From Magnetococcus marinus MC-1 (lineage in GTDB: Bacteria; Pseudomonadota; Magnetococcia; Magnetococcales; Magnetococcaceae), in assembly GCF_000014865.1 (NCBI RefSeq), contig NC_008576.1:525501-589500 (forward strand): a DNA stretch of 64,000 bases, read 5' to 3'. A program made the position numbers and the translations under genes. Below, piece by piece: positions 34,050-43,481 of the stretch; position 1 is the first letter of the stretch; every line of letters starts with the position of its first letter. The notes under the pieces were generated by a model that was not told where the DNA came from, did not search any database, and saw only the letters and a program-made list of their open reading frames with translations.

Positions 34050-37000
34050 ATGCAGAGGCCGCGAGAGAGCGATGGGATGCCCCAATCCACCAATCCATCT
34101 ATGCAACCCAATCCTGCCCAGGCGAGCACCCCACAGGCAGTGCCCCCCAGTCCGCGCCCTGCACAGTTGCGCTTAACCCGCCGCGTGTTAACCTTGCTTA
34201 CCCTCTTTGCGCTGCTGGTTGCGCTGGGTATAGGCTTGCTCCTAGGGGCGCTGCCGTTTTTGCAGGGATTTAATCTAACCGCTTGGTGGCAGGCTCTGCA
34301 ACCCCGCCTTTGGACACTACTGCCAGGTGTTGTTTTACTGGTTGGCACCACCCTCTGGCTGTTGCGAGGGGTGGTCTATCCACTGCTCAATAGTTACCAT
34401 CACCAGCTCAACGTGCTGGACCAACAACGCCTAGACCAGCACGACCAGATCAAACAACACCAACACCAATTGCATGAAGCCAATGCACACGCGCTACGCT
34501 TACAGCGTATGTCGCAATTTTTGCATCACATTACAGAATCCACCCAAATGAGTATGGATGAAAAAATTGAACAGGGATTAGAGTATGGCCAATCCCTGTT
34601 TGGTATGGAGATCTCCTTTGTTGGTCAGGTACGTGAAGGAATCTGCCGGGTTATCCACGTCTTAAACAGCGACACGTTGCAAAAGAATAGCCGTTTGGTG
34701 ATGGATAATAGATGCTGTTTAAAGCAGCTGGCACAGAATGAACAAGGGGTCGTCTCGCCGCTGTTAAGTGCCTGTTGTGCGGAGATGGTGTGTGCCCAAC
34801 TCCACCAGTTTCAAGCGCTTATTTGTGCCCCCTTGGTGGTGGAACATCAATCCTATGGGGTGTTGGCATTTGCCAGTATGCAACCCTTTCAATCGCTGGA
34901 TAGCCGTAGAGATGAAGCCCTCTTGGAGCTATTGGCGCAATGGGTGGGTACCCATCTGGCGCAGCAACAACGGATGCAGGCGCTCCAGTGGAGCAACGAA
35001 CGTCTGGCCCGCTTTCGTGCCACGTTGGACCATCTGGATGATATGATCGCCTTGGCCGACCCACGTACCCTACGGTTTGTGGATGTCAACCGAGGTATGG
35101 TGGAGAGCACCGGGTTGAGCTTGGATGGCTTGTTAAGCAAACGCCTCGCCGACCTTACGACCCCCCAATCCCAAGCCAAAGTCAACCGGATCATGAACCG
35201 CTTGGTGGTTGGCCTAGACCGCATGCTACGCTTTGAGGTAACGCTTCAACATACCAATGGATCATGCATCGAGACCGATGCTTTGGTGCAGTGGGTGGAG
35301 CTGGAAGCGGGTAAGCCGGTGGTGGTACATATGCTGCGCGATGCCACCGAGCGTAAACGCGCCGAGACCGCCCTACGGGTTAGTGAAGAGCGCCTTACCT
35401 TTGCCCTGGAAGGCTCCAACGATGGCTTGTGGGATTGGAATATTGCCGAAGATAACCTGCACTGTAGCCCTCGCTTAGAAGCGATGTTGGGCTTTCGACG
35501 GGGCAGTTTAACCGGCAGCATGGCGCGGCTTAAATCCATGATTGTGGAGCAAGAGCGCCCAGGGGTAGAGGCGCTCTTGCGCATTCACCTAGATGGTCAT
35601 GTGGATCTCTATGAAGCCGAATATCGCATCAACTCAGCCAGTGGTCGACTGCTCTGGATTTTAGACCGAGGTAAGGTGGTGCAGCGCAATAGCAAGGGCC
35701 AACCGATCCGGGCGGTGGGGACCTTTACCGATATTACCGCGCGTAAAGATATGGAAGCCGCCTTGCACGATGCCAAGGTCGAGGCGGAGTCCGCCAGCCG
35801 TGCCAAAAGTCGCTTTTTGGCCAACATGAGCCACGAAATCCGCACCCCTATGAATGCCATTTTGGGGCTTTCGTCGCTGGCTTTGGAGCAGGCTAAAGAA
35901 GCGCGTCAGCGGGATTTCTTAGAGAAAATCAACCATTCTGGTCACTTTTTAATGGGTCTGCTCAACGATATTTTGGATCTCTCCAAAATCGAAGCTGAGC
36001 GTATGGATCTGGAGTCTCAACCCTTTCGGTTGGATGAGTTGCTCAAACAGTTGGCGGCCAATGTACTACCCGCCATGCGTAATAAAGCGGTAGAGGTGCA
36101 TTTTTTCATCGCATCGGGTACCCCCTTGGCGCTGGTTGGGGATGCCTTACGCTTGGGGCAGGTGTTGCACAATCTGTTGAGCAACGCCATGAAATTTACC
36201 CATGAGGGGGAGGTGCGTATCACCCTCACCGCAGAGCCCTATGTCCAATTGACCGATCACTACCTCTTTACCTTTGAGGTTAAGGATAGTGGCATTGGTA
36301 TTCCGGCGGAGGTGCAGCCCAAACTCTTTGAATCCTTTATTCAAGCCGACAGTTCCACCACCCGCCAATATGGGGGTTCAGGGCTGGGTCTGGCGATCTG
36401 CCGCCGCTTGATGGAGATGATGCACGGCAAGATCACTTTGCAGAGCAGCTTGGGGCAGGGTTCCACCTTTACCTGCCGTTTGCCCTTACAGATCCAATCT
36501 TGCACAGTCACATGCTGCCCAATGCCAGAGGATGCCTTTAAAGGGCAGCGTTTGCTGGTGGTGAGTAACAGCGGCTCGTTACCAGAATCCATTCAGTTTT
36601 CCATGGGCTCGCTGGATCTTCAGCTACGCCATACCGTTGATCCCGAGGCCATGGCCGCGCTGGTTGCCCAGGGGTTTTACCCCGATGTGGTATTGCTGGA
36701 TGACAATTGTGGCGATAGCACTCAGCTGGTCAATGCGATTTCACAGTTTACCCTCATGATGACGGAGCAAAAAAAACCCACCATACTCATGACAACCGTA
36801 CACCAGGATAGTACGCTGCTGGAGCGTCTGAGTGCGGCGGGGATGGATGGCGTGCTGGATAAACCCTTACTGCCCATGGCGCTCTATGATGTGTTGATGC
36901 GCCTTTTACATACCGGTTCCCTGAATATGGGGGGGTTGGAGAGCGTCAGCAGCCGGGACCATGCCGCCCATTTGGCGGGGTTGCATGTTCTTTTAGTGGA

Positions 37001-37994
37001 GGACCACGACCTTAATATGGAGGTGGCAAAAGCCATTTTGGAGCGGGTTGGCATACGGGTGATCACCGCGCAGCATGGGGGCGAGGCGTTGGCGCTGTTA
37101 GAGCAGACCGAGGGAGCCGCCTTTGATGCCATCCTTATGGATCTACAAATGCCGGTGATGGATGGTTTTGAAACAACACGGGTAATACGCAGTAAAACGG
37201 CTTGGGCTCAGCCACCCATTATTGCCCTGACGGCCAATGCCTTTAGCCAAGACCGGGAGCGGGCTTTACAGGTGGGTATGAACGACCATATCACCAAACC
37301 CATCGCTCCAGGGTTGCTCTATGCGGCCTTGGAACGTTGGATCGACCGTAAAGATCGTGCCATCGGCCATCTGGATCTATTAAGTCAGGCCGAGGAGGTG
37401 GTGGTGTTTCCCCCTTTGCAAGGGTGGCAACAGCAGCAGGTGTTGATCCGCTTTGAAGGTGATGAGGCGTTGGTGCGGCGTCTGTTGGATCGGTTGGTGG
37501 AGGAGTGTCATAGGCTGCTCTCCCATGTGGAGCCCCTGTTGACACAACAGGCGTGGCCTGAGCTGTTGGCCAGCGTACATGGCTTTAAGGGTATTACCGG
37601 CAATTTGGGGTTAGAAATCTTGCAAAAGAATGCCTCAATCATGGAACAAGGGCTGTGCAAAGAGCGGGTGGTGGCCTCCCAGGTTGCCCAGCATTGGCAT
37701 ATTTTAGCAGGCTCAATCCGCGATTTTGTAGGGACCTATGGGCAGTGGCAGCAGCAGTGTATGGAGGGGGATAAAGGGCACGGGAAGCGTGATGAGCAGG
37801 GTAAAGGGGACGATATCCTGCAAGAACTTTTAGAGCTATTGGCCGGACGCCAAATGGGCGCGCGGGACCACTATAAGCGACATCGTAGGGTATTGATGGC
37901 GTGGTTGGGCGAAAGCAAGGCCGCAGCCTTAGAAAAGGCCATGGCAGAACTTGATTTTGTAACCGCAGAGAAGGTGCTCTTGAGCCGCTCATAG
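34050..37994 (+). CDS. hybrid sensor histidine kinase (GAF-PAS-PAS-HK-REC-REC-HPt)
   Basis: A 1314-aa inner-membrane sensor. Two membrane helices lie near 45-70 and 88-110, followed by a His/Gln-rich coiled coil, a GAF-like domain (about 160-310) and two PAS domains (about 320-440, 450-575). The dimerisation helix has NMSHEIRTPMN with the phospho-His near 595; the ATPase has DSGIGIP and GGSGLGLAI. A first receiver-like domain (about 835-955) has VSNSG where the acidic pair should be and is probably inactive. A second receiver (about 978-1100) is intact, with VEDHDLNM, LMDLQMPVMDG and the conserved Lys. An HPt domain carries VHGFKGITG (His near 1176). Output likely passes to a separate regulator not found nearby. 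Confidence 0.93.
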   Translation: MQRPRESDGMPQSTNPSMQPNPAQASTPQAVPPSPRPAQLRLTRRVLTLLTLFALLVALGIGLLLGALPFLQGFNLTAWWQALQPRLWTLLPGVVLLVGTTLWLLRGVVYPLLNSYHHQLNVLDQQRLDQHDQIKQHQHQLHEANAHALRLQRMSQFLHHITESTQMSMDEKIEQGLEYGQSLFGMEISFVGQVREGICRVIHVLNSDTLQKNSRLVMDNRCCLKQLAQNEQGVVSPLLSACCAEMVCAQLHQFQALICAPLVVEHQSYGVLAFASMQPFQSLDSRRDEALLELLAQWVGTHLAQQQRMQALQWSNERLARFRATLDHLDDMIALADPRTLRFVDVNRGMVESTGLSLDGLLSKRLADLTTPQSQAKVNRIMNRLVVGLDRMLRFEVTLQHTNGSCIETDALVQWVELEAGKPVVVHMLRDATERKRAETALRVSEERLTFALEGSNDGLWDWNIAEDNLHCSPRLEAMLGFRRGSLTGSMARLKSMIVEQERPGVEALLRIHLDGHVDLYEAEYRINSASGRLLWILDRGKVVQRNSKGQPIRAVGTFTDITARKDMEAALHDAKVEAESASRAKSRFLANMSHEIRTPMNAILGLSSLALEQAKEARQRDFLEKINHSGHFLMGLLNDILDLSKIEAERMDLESQPFRLDELLKQLAANVLPAMRNKAVEVHFFIASGTPLALVGDALRLGQVLHNLLSNAMKFTHEGEVRITLTAEPYVQLTDHYLFTFEVKDSGIGIPAEVQPKLFESFIQADSSTTRQYGGSGLGLAICRRLMEMMHGKITLQSSLGQGSTFTCRLPLQIQSCTVTCCPMPEDAFKGQRLLVVSNSGSLPESIQFSMGSLDLQLRHTVDPEAMAALVAQGFYPDVVLLDDNCGDSTQLVNAISQFTLMMTEQKKPTILMTTVHQDSTLLERLSAAGMDGVLDKPLLPMALYDVLMRLLHTGSLNMGGLESVSSRDHAAHLAGLHVLLVEDHDLNMEVAKAILERVGIRVITAQHGGEALALLEQTEGAAFDAILMDLQMPVMDGFETTRVIRSKTAWAQPPIIALTANAFSQDRERALQVGMNDHITKPIAPGLLYAALERWIDRKDRAIGHLDLLSQAEEVVVFPPLQGWQQQQVLIRFEGDEALVRRLLDRLVEECHRLLSHVEPLLTQQAWPELLASVHGFKGITGNLGLEILQKNASIMEQGLCKERVVASQVAQHWHILAGSIRDFVGTYGQWQQQCMEGDKGHGKRDEQGKGDDILQELLELLAGRQMGARDHYKRHRRVLMAWLGESKAAALEKAMAELDFVTAEKVLLSRS

Positions 37995-38175
37995 GGCTGC
38001 TTGGGTGGGGCGTAAGTCGCCAGTTCGGTGTGTGGCCGTTGCGGAGAGAGGGGCTTTTAGGGCAGCGCGTGGTTGTGAATAGCCGTTCATGAGAATCATG
38101 CGGTATCCCTGGCTATTTTAGCAAATCCTAATTAAGGTGGAGCTTCAGGATTCCTCCCAACCTAAGGAAGTTGCT

Positions 38176-38703
38176 ATGACCGGTTATCTTAAACGGTTGA
38201 TCGCCCCTGCGACACCAAACGCAAAAGTTGCCGACATGTTTTGGTCTTGGCTCGGTAGCTTTTTGGGTATTGGCTTGGTCGCTTGGCTCCATGACCATCT
38301 GCTTACCCAACAAGATTTGGTTTTTATCATCGGCTCCTTTGGGGCTTCCGCAGTGTTGATCTACGGCGCCATCAGCTCCCCCTTGGCGCAGCCCCGCAAC
38401 CTGCTGGGTGGTCACTTGATCTCGGCCTTGGTGGGGGTTGCTGTGTTCCAAACGATGGGTAGCCTGCCTTGGTTGGCGGCGGCGTTGGCGGTCTCTTTGG
38501 CTATTGTCGCCATGCAGTTTACCCGCACCCTGCACCCACCCGGTGGGGCCACCGCACTGATTGCGGTTATCGGCTCGCAACGCATTCACGACTTGGGTTA
38601 CTGGTATGCGCTGCTGCCTGCGCTGAGTGGGGCGATTTGCCTGCTGGTGGTGGCGCTGCTGGTCAACCATCTGGCACCGGGTCGAAACTATCCCACCACC
38701 TGA
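38176..38703 (+). CDS. HPP-family integral membrane protein
   Basis: A 175-aa protein with four or five hydrophobic helices and the family motif in RTLHPPGGATALIAV; the opening KRLIAP and FGASAVLIYGAISSPLAQPRN are also typical. HPP proteins are associated with nitrite transport in chloroplasts and cyanobacteria (recalled). The CBS domains present in some members are absent. The start at 38176 follows AAGGAAG. It is convergent with cpoB and separated from it by a strong hairpin. Confidence 0.87.
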   Translation: MTGYLKRLIAPATPNAKVADMFWSWLGSFLGIGLVAWLHDHLLTQQDLVFIIGSFGASAVLIYGAISSPLAQPRNLLGGHLISALVGVAVFQTMGSLPWLAAALAVSLAIVAMQFTRTLHPPGGATALIAVIGSQRIHDLGYWYALLPALSGAICLLVVALLVNHLAPGRNYPTT

Positions 38704-38730
38704 GTAAAGTGGCGTCAGGCTGGCCAGAAC

Positions 38731-38767
38731 CAACAAAGGGCTGGTGTCAAGCACCAGCCCTTTGTTG
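38731..38767. terminator. strong hairpin between convergent genes
   Basis: A perfect 16-bp stem, CAACAAAGGGCTGGTG (38731-38746) against CACCAGCCCTTTGTTG (38752-38767), loop TCAAG. T-runs are weak, but its place between the HPP gene and cpoB suggests bidirectional termination. Confidence 0.7.
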
Positions 38768-38810
38768 GGCACCGCTGGGGTCAAGTCGTTCCCGCTGACT
38801 TGAGATCCCC

Positions 38811-39956
38811 TTAGTGAATGTTCGCCTTGACCTGCTCAATGCGCTTTAAGCGCTGCATGGCCAGGGGTACCGCATTGGCATTAGGATAGTTCTGCACCAA
38901 CTGCTCAAGGGCACGGCGAGCATTTTCATAATCCTCCAGCTCATAAAAGCTGAAACCAATCTTTAAGAGACTGTCGGGTACCTTGCCGCTGTTGGGCCAT
39001 TTAACCAATACATTGTTAAATTCCACCAAGGCACTGCGGAAATTACGTTGCACATAGTGCATCTCCCCCAGCCAATATTGAGCATTATCCGCCAAAGGAT
39101 CGCTGCCATACTGCTTTAAAAAGCCATCAAACAGCTCTTGGGCCCGGTCATATTGACCACTGGTGACATAGAGCTTGGCTTGATCGTAGGCCTCCTTGGC
39201 ATTGGTGGCTTGGGGTAATACCTTGGGCGCGGGTGGCTGGGCCGCCGTCAAGGCTTGCTGCGTGTTCTGGCCCAGCATGCCCATGGTTGGCTGTCCCATG
39301 CCGGGCTGTTGTGGCAACAGGGGGGGTGGTTGCATGACTGCCCCCCCCATTCCTTGAGGTTGCAGCGTGCCGTTACCCAGGTTCGATTGGGCCATGGGCT
39401 CCATGCCGGGCTGCATAGCGGCATTGGGGTTCATGCCCGGTTGTTCCATCGTGGCTTGGGCTTGGCGCGCGCTCTCTTGATTTTGCTGCATCCCCACCAG
39501 ACCCATACCGGGTTGGTTAAAGCCGACCTGAGCACCTTGTTCGGCTGGGGGTTGGGCAAAATCGACGCTGGGGGAGGATTGCATGGGCATACCGTAGGCC
39601 CGCGCAATATAGTTGCGCAATTCAGCCACATGCTGCCCCAGCTGCTGTGCACCGTGACGGGTTTGGTCCAGCTCTCCGCGCAGAGAAGTGATCTCCTGCT
39701 GCAACAGCTCCAAACGTTTGTTCTGATCGGTCAACGCCGTGCGCCGCGAAGCATCGGCAGCGGTAAGGGCATCCAGCTTGGAGTGAACCTCATCCATGGC
39801 CAGTTCCACGGGACTTTTGGCACCCTTGGTGGTGGTGGGGGCGCTGCTAAAATCTGGATTGGTTACACAGGCCGAAAGCGTCACACTGAGGGCTGTCACC
39901 CACGCCAAGCGTCGAGCGGTTGCCAATAGAGACTGGGTTTGCATCGACTTATCCAT
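38811..39956 (-). CDS. cpoB: Tol-Pal accessory protein CpoB (YbgF)
   Basis: A 381-aa envelope protein that coordinates peptidoglycan synthesis with Tol-driven constriction. The N-terminal segment has a hydrophobic signal ending LSAC, which reads as a lipobox; E. coli CpoB is soluble, so lipidation would be unusual. A trimerising coiled coil (about 45-115), a Met/Gln/Pro/Gly-rich linker of about 120 residues and a C-terminal TPR domain (about 255-375; AYDQAKLYVTSGQYDRAQ) follow. Both the ATG at 39956 and that at 39944 are possible starts. It is the last gene of the tol block, 109 bp after pal. Confidence 0.92.
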   Translation of the reverse strand: MDKSMQTQSLLATARRLAWVTALSVTLSACVTNPDFSSAPTTTKGAKSPVELAMDEVHSKLDALTAADASRRTALTDQNKRLELLQQEITSLRGELDQTRHGAQQLGQHVAELRNYIARAYGMPMQSSPSVDFAQPPAEQGAQVGFNQPGMGLVGMQQNQESARQAQATMEQPGMNPNAAMQPGMEPMAQSNLGNGTLQPQGMGGAVMQPPPLLPQQPGMGQPTMGMLGQNTQQALTAAQPPAPKVLPQATNAKEAYDQAKLYVTSGQYDRAQELFDGFLKQYGSDPLADNAQYWLGEMHYVQRNFRSALVEFNNVLVKWPNSGKVPDSLLKIGFSFYELEDYENARRALEQLVQNYPNANAVPLAMQRLKRIEQVKANIH

Positions 39957-40065
39957 GTCGAACCTCGCACTTCTCGTTTTTAGGGTGATGACACAGGCAA
40001 ACCCGACCCTATAAAACCAAGGTCGGGCCTGCCACACGCATCACCAACAGGGTTCTGCTGAAATC

Positions 40066-40677
40066 TTACTGGTAGACCAATACCGCACGACGGTTGCGTG
40101 CCCATGAGGTCTCGGTATGGCCGGTGTAGAGAGGGCGCTCTTTACCATAAGAGACGGTGCGCATCACCGTTGTGGGTACACCTTGGGCGTTCAGAAAGTT
40201 TTTCACCGAATCGGCCCGCTTTTGACCCAAAGCAAGGTTATATTCACGGGTACCACGCTCGTCACAGTGGCCCTCAATGCTCACCGACTGTACACCACCT
40301 TTGATGATCGCCACCGCATGCTGGGCCAGCACAGTTTGTGCCTCGTAGGTCAACGCCTCGGAGTCATAGCCAAAGAAGATCATATTCTCGGGCTGCCCCA
40401 TGGGGTCTTGTGTGCCACCGGCACTGCCCGCCGCAGACTGTTCATCATAGTAGGAGCCCGATTTGTACTGGCTACCATCCATACCGGCCCCACCACCAAT
40501 CTCTTCGGCCATGCCCTCGGGACGGGTAAGCGCTTGCCCCTCGTCGGTGGTGCCTTTGTACTGATCCTGCATCTGTTCTTGACGCAGATCACCGGGCTTA
40601 TCTTTGGGCACCCCACCACACCCTGTCAAAATTACAGTGAGCAGTGTCGCAGTAATGAACAGACCTGTGCGTTTCAT
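40066..40677 (-). CDS. pal: peptidoglycan-associated lipoprotein Pal
   Basis: A 203-aa outer-membrane lipoprotein with lipobox LTGC (Cys at about 20), an acidic Gly-rich linker and a C-terminal OmpA-like domain. The latter carries FFGYDSEALTYEAQ, EGHCDERGTREYNLALGQKRAD and the closing RRAVLVYQ, which bind diaminopimelate in the wall. It anchors the outer membrane and partners TolB. Length is somewhat above E. coli Pal (173 aa) owing to the linker. Confidence 0.96.
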   Translation of the reverse strand: MKRTGLFITATLLTVILTGCGGVPKDKPGDLRQEQMQDQYKGTTDEGQALTRPEGMAEEIGGGAGMDGSQYKSGSYYDEQSAAGSAGGTQDPMGQPENMIFFGYDSEALTYEAQTVLAQHAVAIIKGGVQSVSIEGHCDERGTREYNLALGQKRADSVKNFLNAQGVPTTVMRTVSYGKERPLYTGHTETSWARNRRAVLVYQ

Positions 40678-40843
40678 CGTCTCATTCTCCCTACGCCTGT
40701 AGGCGATTAATTTTCTTTTTCAATGGGTTGTGCGATCCATAAAAATCGCCACCCGGTTGGCCCAAGGCTAAGGCCCCCTCTTTAACAGATTTCACAGCAT
40801 ATTGTGTGCCGTTTTTGAGGCTTTAGATGCACACTACTCTACT

Positions 40844-42196
40844 TTATTTGATCACCGGCGACCAGGAGGGATCCGACGCGCTGATATCTTGTTCCAACGG
40901 TACCTCCTGCTCATTAAAGCCGGTGATGTCGATGGTAAAGAGTCGCGTGCGGCTGCTACCCTGTTGCTGACGGGAAAAGAGAATCACCCGCCCATTGGGC
41001 GACCACGTGGGGGATTCATCCATCCAGGAGTCGGTAAGCAGCTGTTCATCCCGTCCCGTTGGGTCGATCACGGCAATGCGAAACTTGCCACCCCCTCCCC
41101 GCACAAAGGCAATCTTATCCCCCCGGTTAGACCAGCTTGGTGCGGTGCTGCTTTGACCACGTTGGGTAAGACGGCGCACATCGCTGCCGTCGGCATCCAT
41201 GATATAGAGCTGGGGGGTCCCGGCACGGTCCGAGGTAAAGACCATGCGCCGGCCATCCGGCGACCAAGAGGGGGAGGTATCAATGGCTGCATTATAGGTC
41301 AGGCGTTGCAGGCTCTGGTTGCGCATGTCAATCACATAGATCTCTGAGTTACCGTCTTTACTCAGGGTCAACGCCATGCGGTTGCCGTCGGGCGACCACG
41401 CCGGGGTGGAGTTTAAACCAGGATAGTTGGAGCGTTTAACCCGTTTGCCGGTGTAGAGATCCCAAAGATAGATGCGGGGTTCGCTGCTCTCGTACGAGAT
41501 ATAGAGCAGCTGCTCACCATTGGGAGAAAAGCGCGGGGTGAGCACCAGGTCGTTGCGACCCTTGACCTTGAGATCCATGCGGTTGGCACCATCGGCATCC
41601 ATCATGGAGAGAAAGCTCTGTTTATCCCGTTTGGCAACAAAGGCGATGCGCGAGGTAAAATAGGCACGCTCACCGGTCAAGCGGGTGTAGATCTCATCGG
41701 CCACGCGGTGGGCCACATGGCGCCAATTCTCAGGCTTGGTGGTAAAACGCCAGCCTTTGCCAATCAAGGTACCACGGGAGATGTCATGCAAGAAAAAATC
41801 AACCTGAATACGGCTGCCCCGATAGGTGATGGCACCCTGTACCACGGCATCGGCCCCTACCAAGCGCCATTTGCGAAAATCGGGGCCTTGCTGCCACAAT
41901 TTATCCGACGGTTGCAAAAAACCCCGTTGTTCCAGTGGCCGAAACAGGCCGCTGCCGCTTAAATCGGAGATAACCAAGCCGGTGAGTTGATGACTAAAAC
42001 GGTCCCCAACCTCCACATGACCATTGAGCCCCACCGAAGCGAAGCTGGGGATGGCGATGGGCATGGGTTCCAGCCCCTGTTTTTGTACCTCAATCATCAT
42101 GCCCTGGGCATGCACTGAACCACTCAGCAAGAGAAACAGGAGAGAGGCCAACAGCCGGATGCCGAGGCGATGGATTGGGGGAAAAATCATGTTCAT
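40844..42196 (-). CDS. tolB: translocation protein TolB
   Basis: A periplasmic beta-propeller that binds Pal and TolA. A signal peptide (cleavage near VHA), an N-terminal TolB_N domain, then six propeller blades with repeated PxWSPDG(R/N) and SFLSMMDADG/YIMDADGSD motifs are visible. Length (about 450 aa) matches the family. The ATG at 42196 is chosen, though GTG at 42205 in the same frame is possible. The upstream gene ends 18 bp earlier. Confidence 0.96.
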   Translation of the reverse strand: MNMIFPPIHRLGIRLLASLLFLLLSGSVHAQGMMIEVQKQGLEPMPIAIPSFASVGLNGHVEVGDRFSHQLTGLVISDLSGSGLFRPLEQRGFLQPSDKLWQQGPDFRKWRLVGADAVVQGAITYRGSRIQVDFFLHDISRGTLIGKGWRFTTKPENWRHVAHRVADEIYTRLTGERAYFTSRIAFVAKRDKQSFLSMMDADGANRMDLKVKGRNDLVLTPRFSPNGEQLLYISYESSEPRIYLWDLYTGKRVKRSNYPGLNSTPAWSPDGNRMALTLSKDGNSEIYVIDMRNQSLQRLTYNAAIDTSPSWSPDGRRMVFTSDRAGTPQLYIMDADGSDVRRLTQRGQSSTAPSWSNRGDKIAFVRGGGGKFRIAVIDPTGRDEQLLTDSWMDESPTWSPNGRVILFSRQQQGSSRTRLFTIDITGFNEQEVPLEQDISASDPSWSPVIK

Positions 42197-42213
42197 AATC
42201 TGCACTCGCCCGT

Positions 42214-43476
42214 TCAGGGTTGTTCGTTATGCATGGTGATATAGATGGGACGCAGACAAAGCGTGCAACCCTCGGGGGGAGGTGGCAGTTGCGCCACGGC
42301 CTCCACCGCTTTCAATACCGTCTCATCATACCCTTCGTGACCCGATGGGCGCACGGTAGAAACCCACTCTAATGTTCCGTTCTCCAGCCATTGCACACGC
42401 AGCATCATACTGCGTCCCACATGAATATCCCCACTGGGGCGCTGCCACTGGTTGCTAATGGCGTGGCGCACATGCTGAAACCATTGGGCCACTTCACGCT
42501 GTTTTTCCACCGCCGAGCTGGGCTGTGGTGGGGGTTCATAGGGTTTATGCAAGGTCGGCTCCATCGGCTTGGCATCCTCATGCCAAGAGGGACCTAACCA
42601 ATGGGGCAGAGCCGGTGTTTCAGGTGGCGAAGGTGCCGCGAGCTCGCTTGCCGCAGTTTGCTCAGCGGCCTTGCGCAATGAACCCCGTTCAAAAGTCATC
42701 ACCATCGGCTGCTGACACACGGTGCAGTGAGGCGGGGGGGTGGGTAGCTGCGTAATCCCTTGCAAAGCCTGTACAATGGCAGCATCCACCGCCCCATGAC
42801 CGCTGCTCTGGAGCCGCTCTAAGACCTGCAAGCCACCCTTGCCATTCCAGCCAACCCGCCACTGGCCCCACAGGGTGCGGGTATCCACCTGAGCGGGGGG
42901 TTGCCACTGCTGCTGCCACAAAGGGTAGAGCTGTGCCTGCCACGCCTGTTGTTCCGCTTGCTGTTGGGCCAACTGCTGGGGGGTCGGCTGACTTTTAAGC
43001 ATCTGATCAATGGCTTGGCTAAAATCCCCCTGTGCTGGAGGTGGGGCAGAACCAGCCTTGGCCCGTGGGGGCGGTACACTCCGCGAGATTGCGCGTGGGC
43101 GGATCTGCGCCGGCTGTTGGGGTTTTGCCCCTGGAGCAAAGTTAAAGGTAATGGGCTTTAGACAAATTTGGCAACCCACCGGCGGCGCGGGTAAATTTTG
43201 GCTTTGCTCAATGGCGTGTACCACCGACTCATCAAAGGCGCGTTGCCCCGAGGCCCGCCGAATGCCATGCATGATTAAAGCGCCCGTGCTCTGCCATTGA
43301 ATGCTCAACTGTACGGTTAAACCATGGCTATCAATGCCAGCCGGGGCCAGCCAGTTGGCTTCAACCTGTGCAACCAGCTCGGCTCCCCACTGTTGAATGG
43401 CTTGGCGGCTAGGGGCCGCGTGTAACAGCCCAGGCCATAACCCAAACAACAGTAAGAGCCATCCGCGCCTACGCAT
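42214..43476 (-). CDS. exported protein with three TolA-C/TonB-C-like domains, each with a CxxC
   Basis: A 420-aa protein with a signal peptide (WLLLLFGLWPGLLHAAP). Three homologous domains lie at about residues 28-112, 165-252 and 328-418. Each has a W..(L)xxxW.PP-like start, G-L strands, a D(E/A)xVxxA(I/L/V) helix and then LPxPPxxCxxCxxPI. The same pattern ends TolA encoded just upstream (KPPSHCSACRGEITISF). No membrane anchor or long helical stalk is present, so it is not a second TolA but a soluble three-module periplasmic relative inserted between tolA and tolB (stop to start 18 bp from tolB, 5 bp from tolA). I do not know a named family for this arrangement. Confidence 0.82.
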   Translation of the reverse strand: MRRRGWLLLLFGLWPGLLHAAPSRQAIQQWGAELVAQVEANWLAPAGIDSHGLTVQLSIQWQSTGALIMHGIRRASGQRAFDESVVHAIEQSQNLPAPPVGCQICLKPITFNFAPGAKPQQPAQIRPRAISRSVPPPRAKAGSAPPPAQGDFSQAIDQMLKSQPTPQQLAQQQAEQQAWQAQLYPLWQQQWQPPAQVDTRTLWGQWRVGWNGKGGLQVLERLQSSGHGAVDAAIVQALQGITQLPTPPPHCTVCQQPMVMTFERGSLRKAAEQTAASELAAPSPPETPALPHWLGPSWHEDAKPMEPTLHKPYEPPPQPSSAVEKQREVAQWFQHVRHAISNQWQRPSGDIHVGRSMMLRVQWLENGTLEWVSTVRPSGHEGYDETVLKAVEAVAQLPPPPEGCTLCLRPIYITMHNEQP

Positions 43477-43481
43477 CGTCG

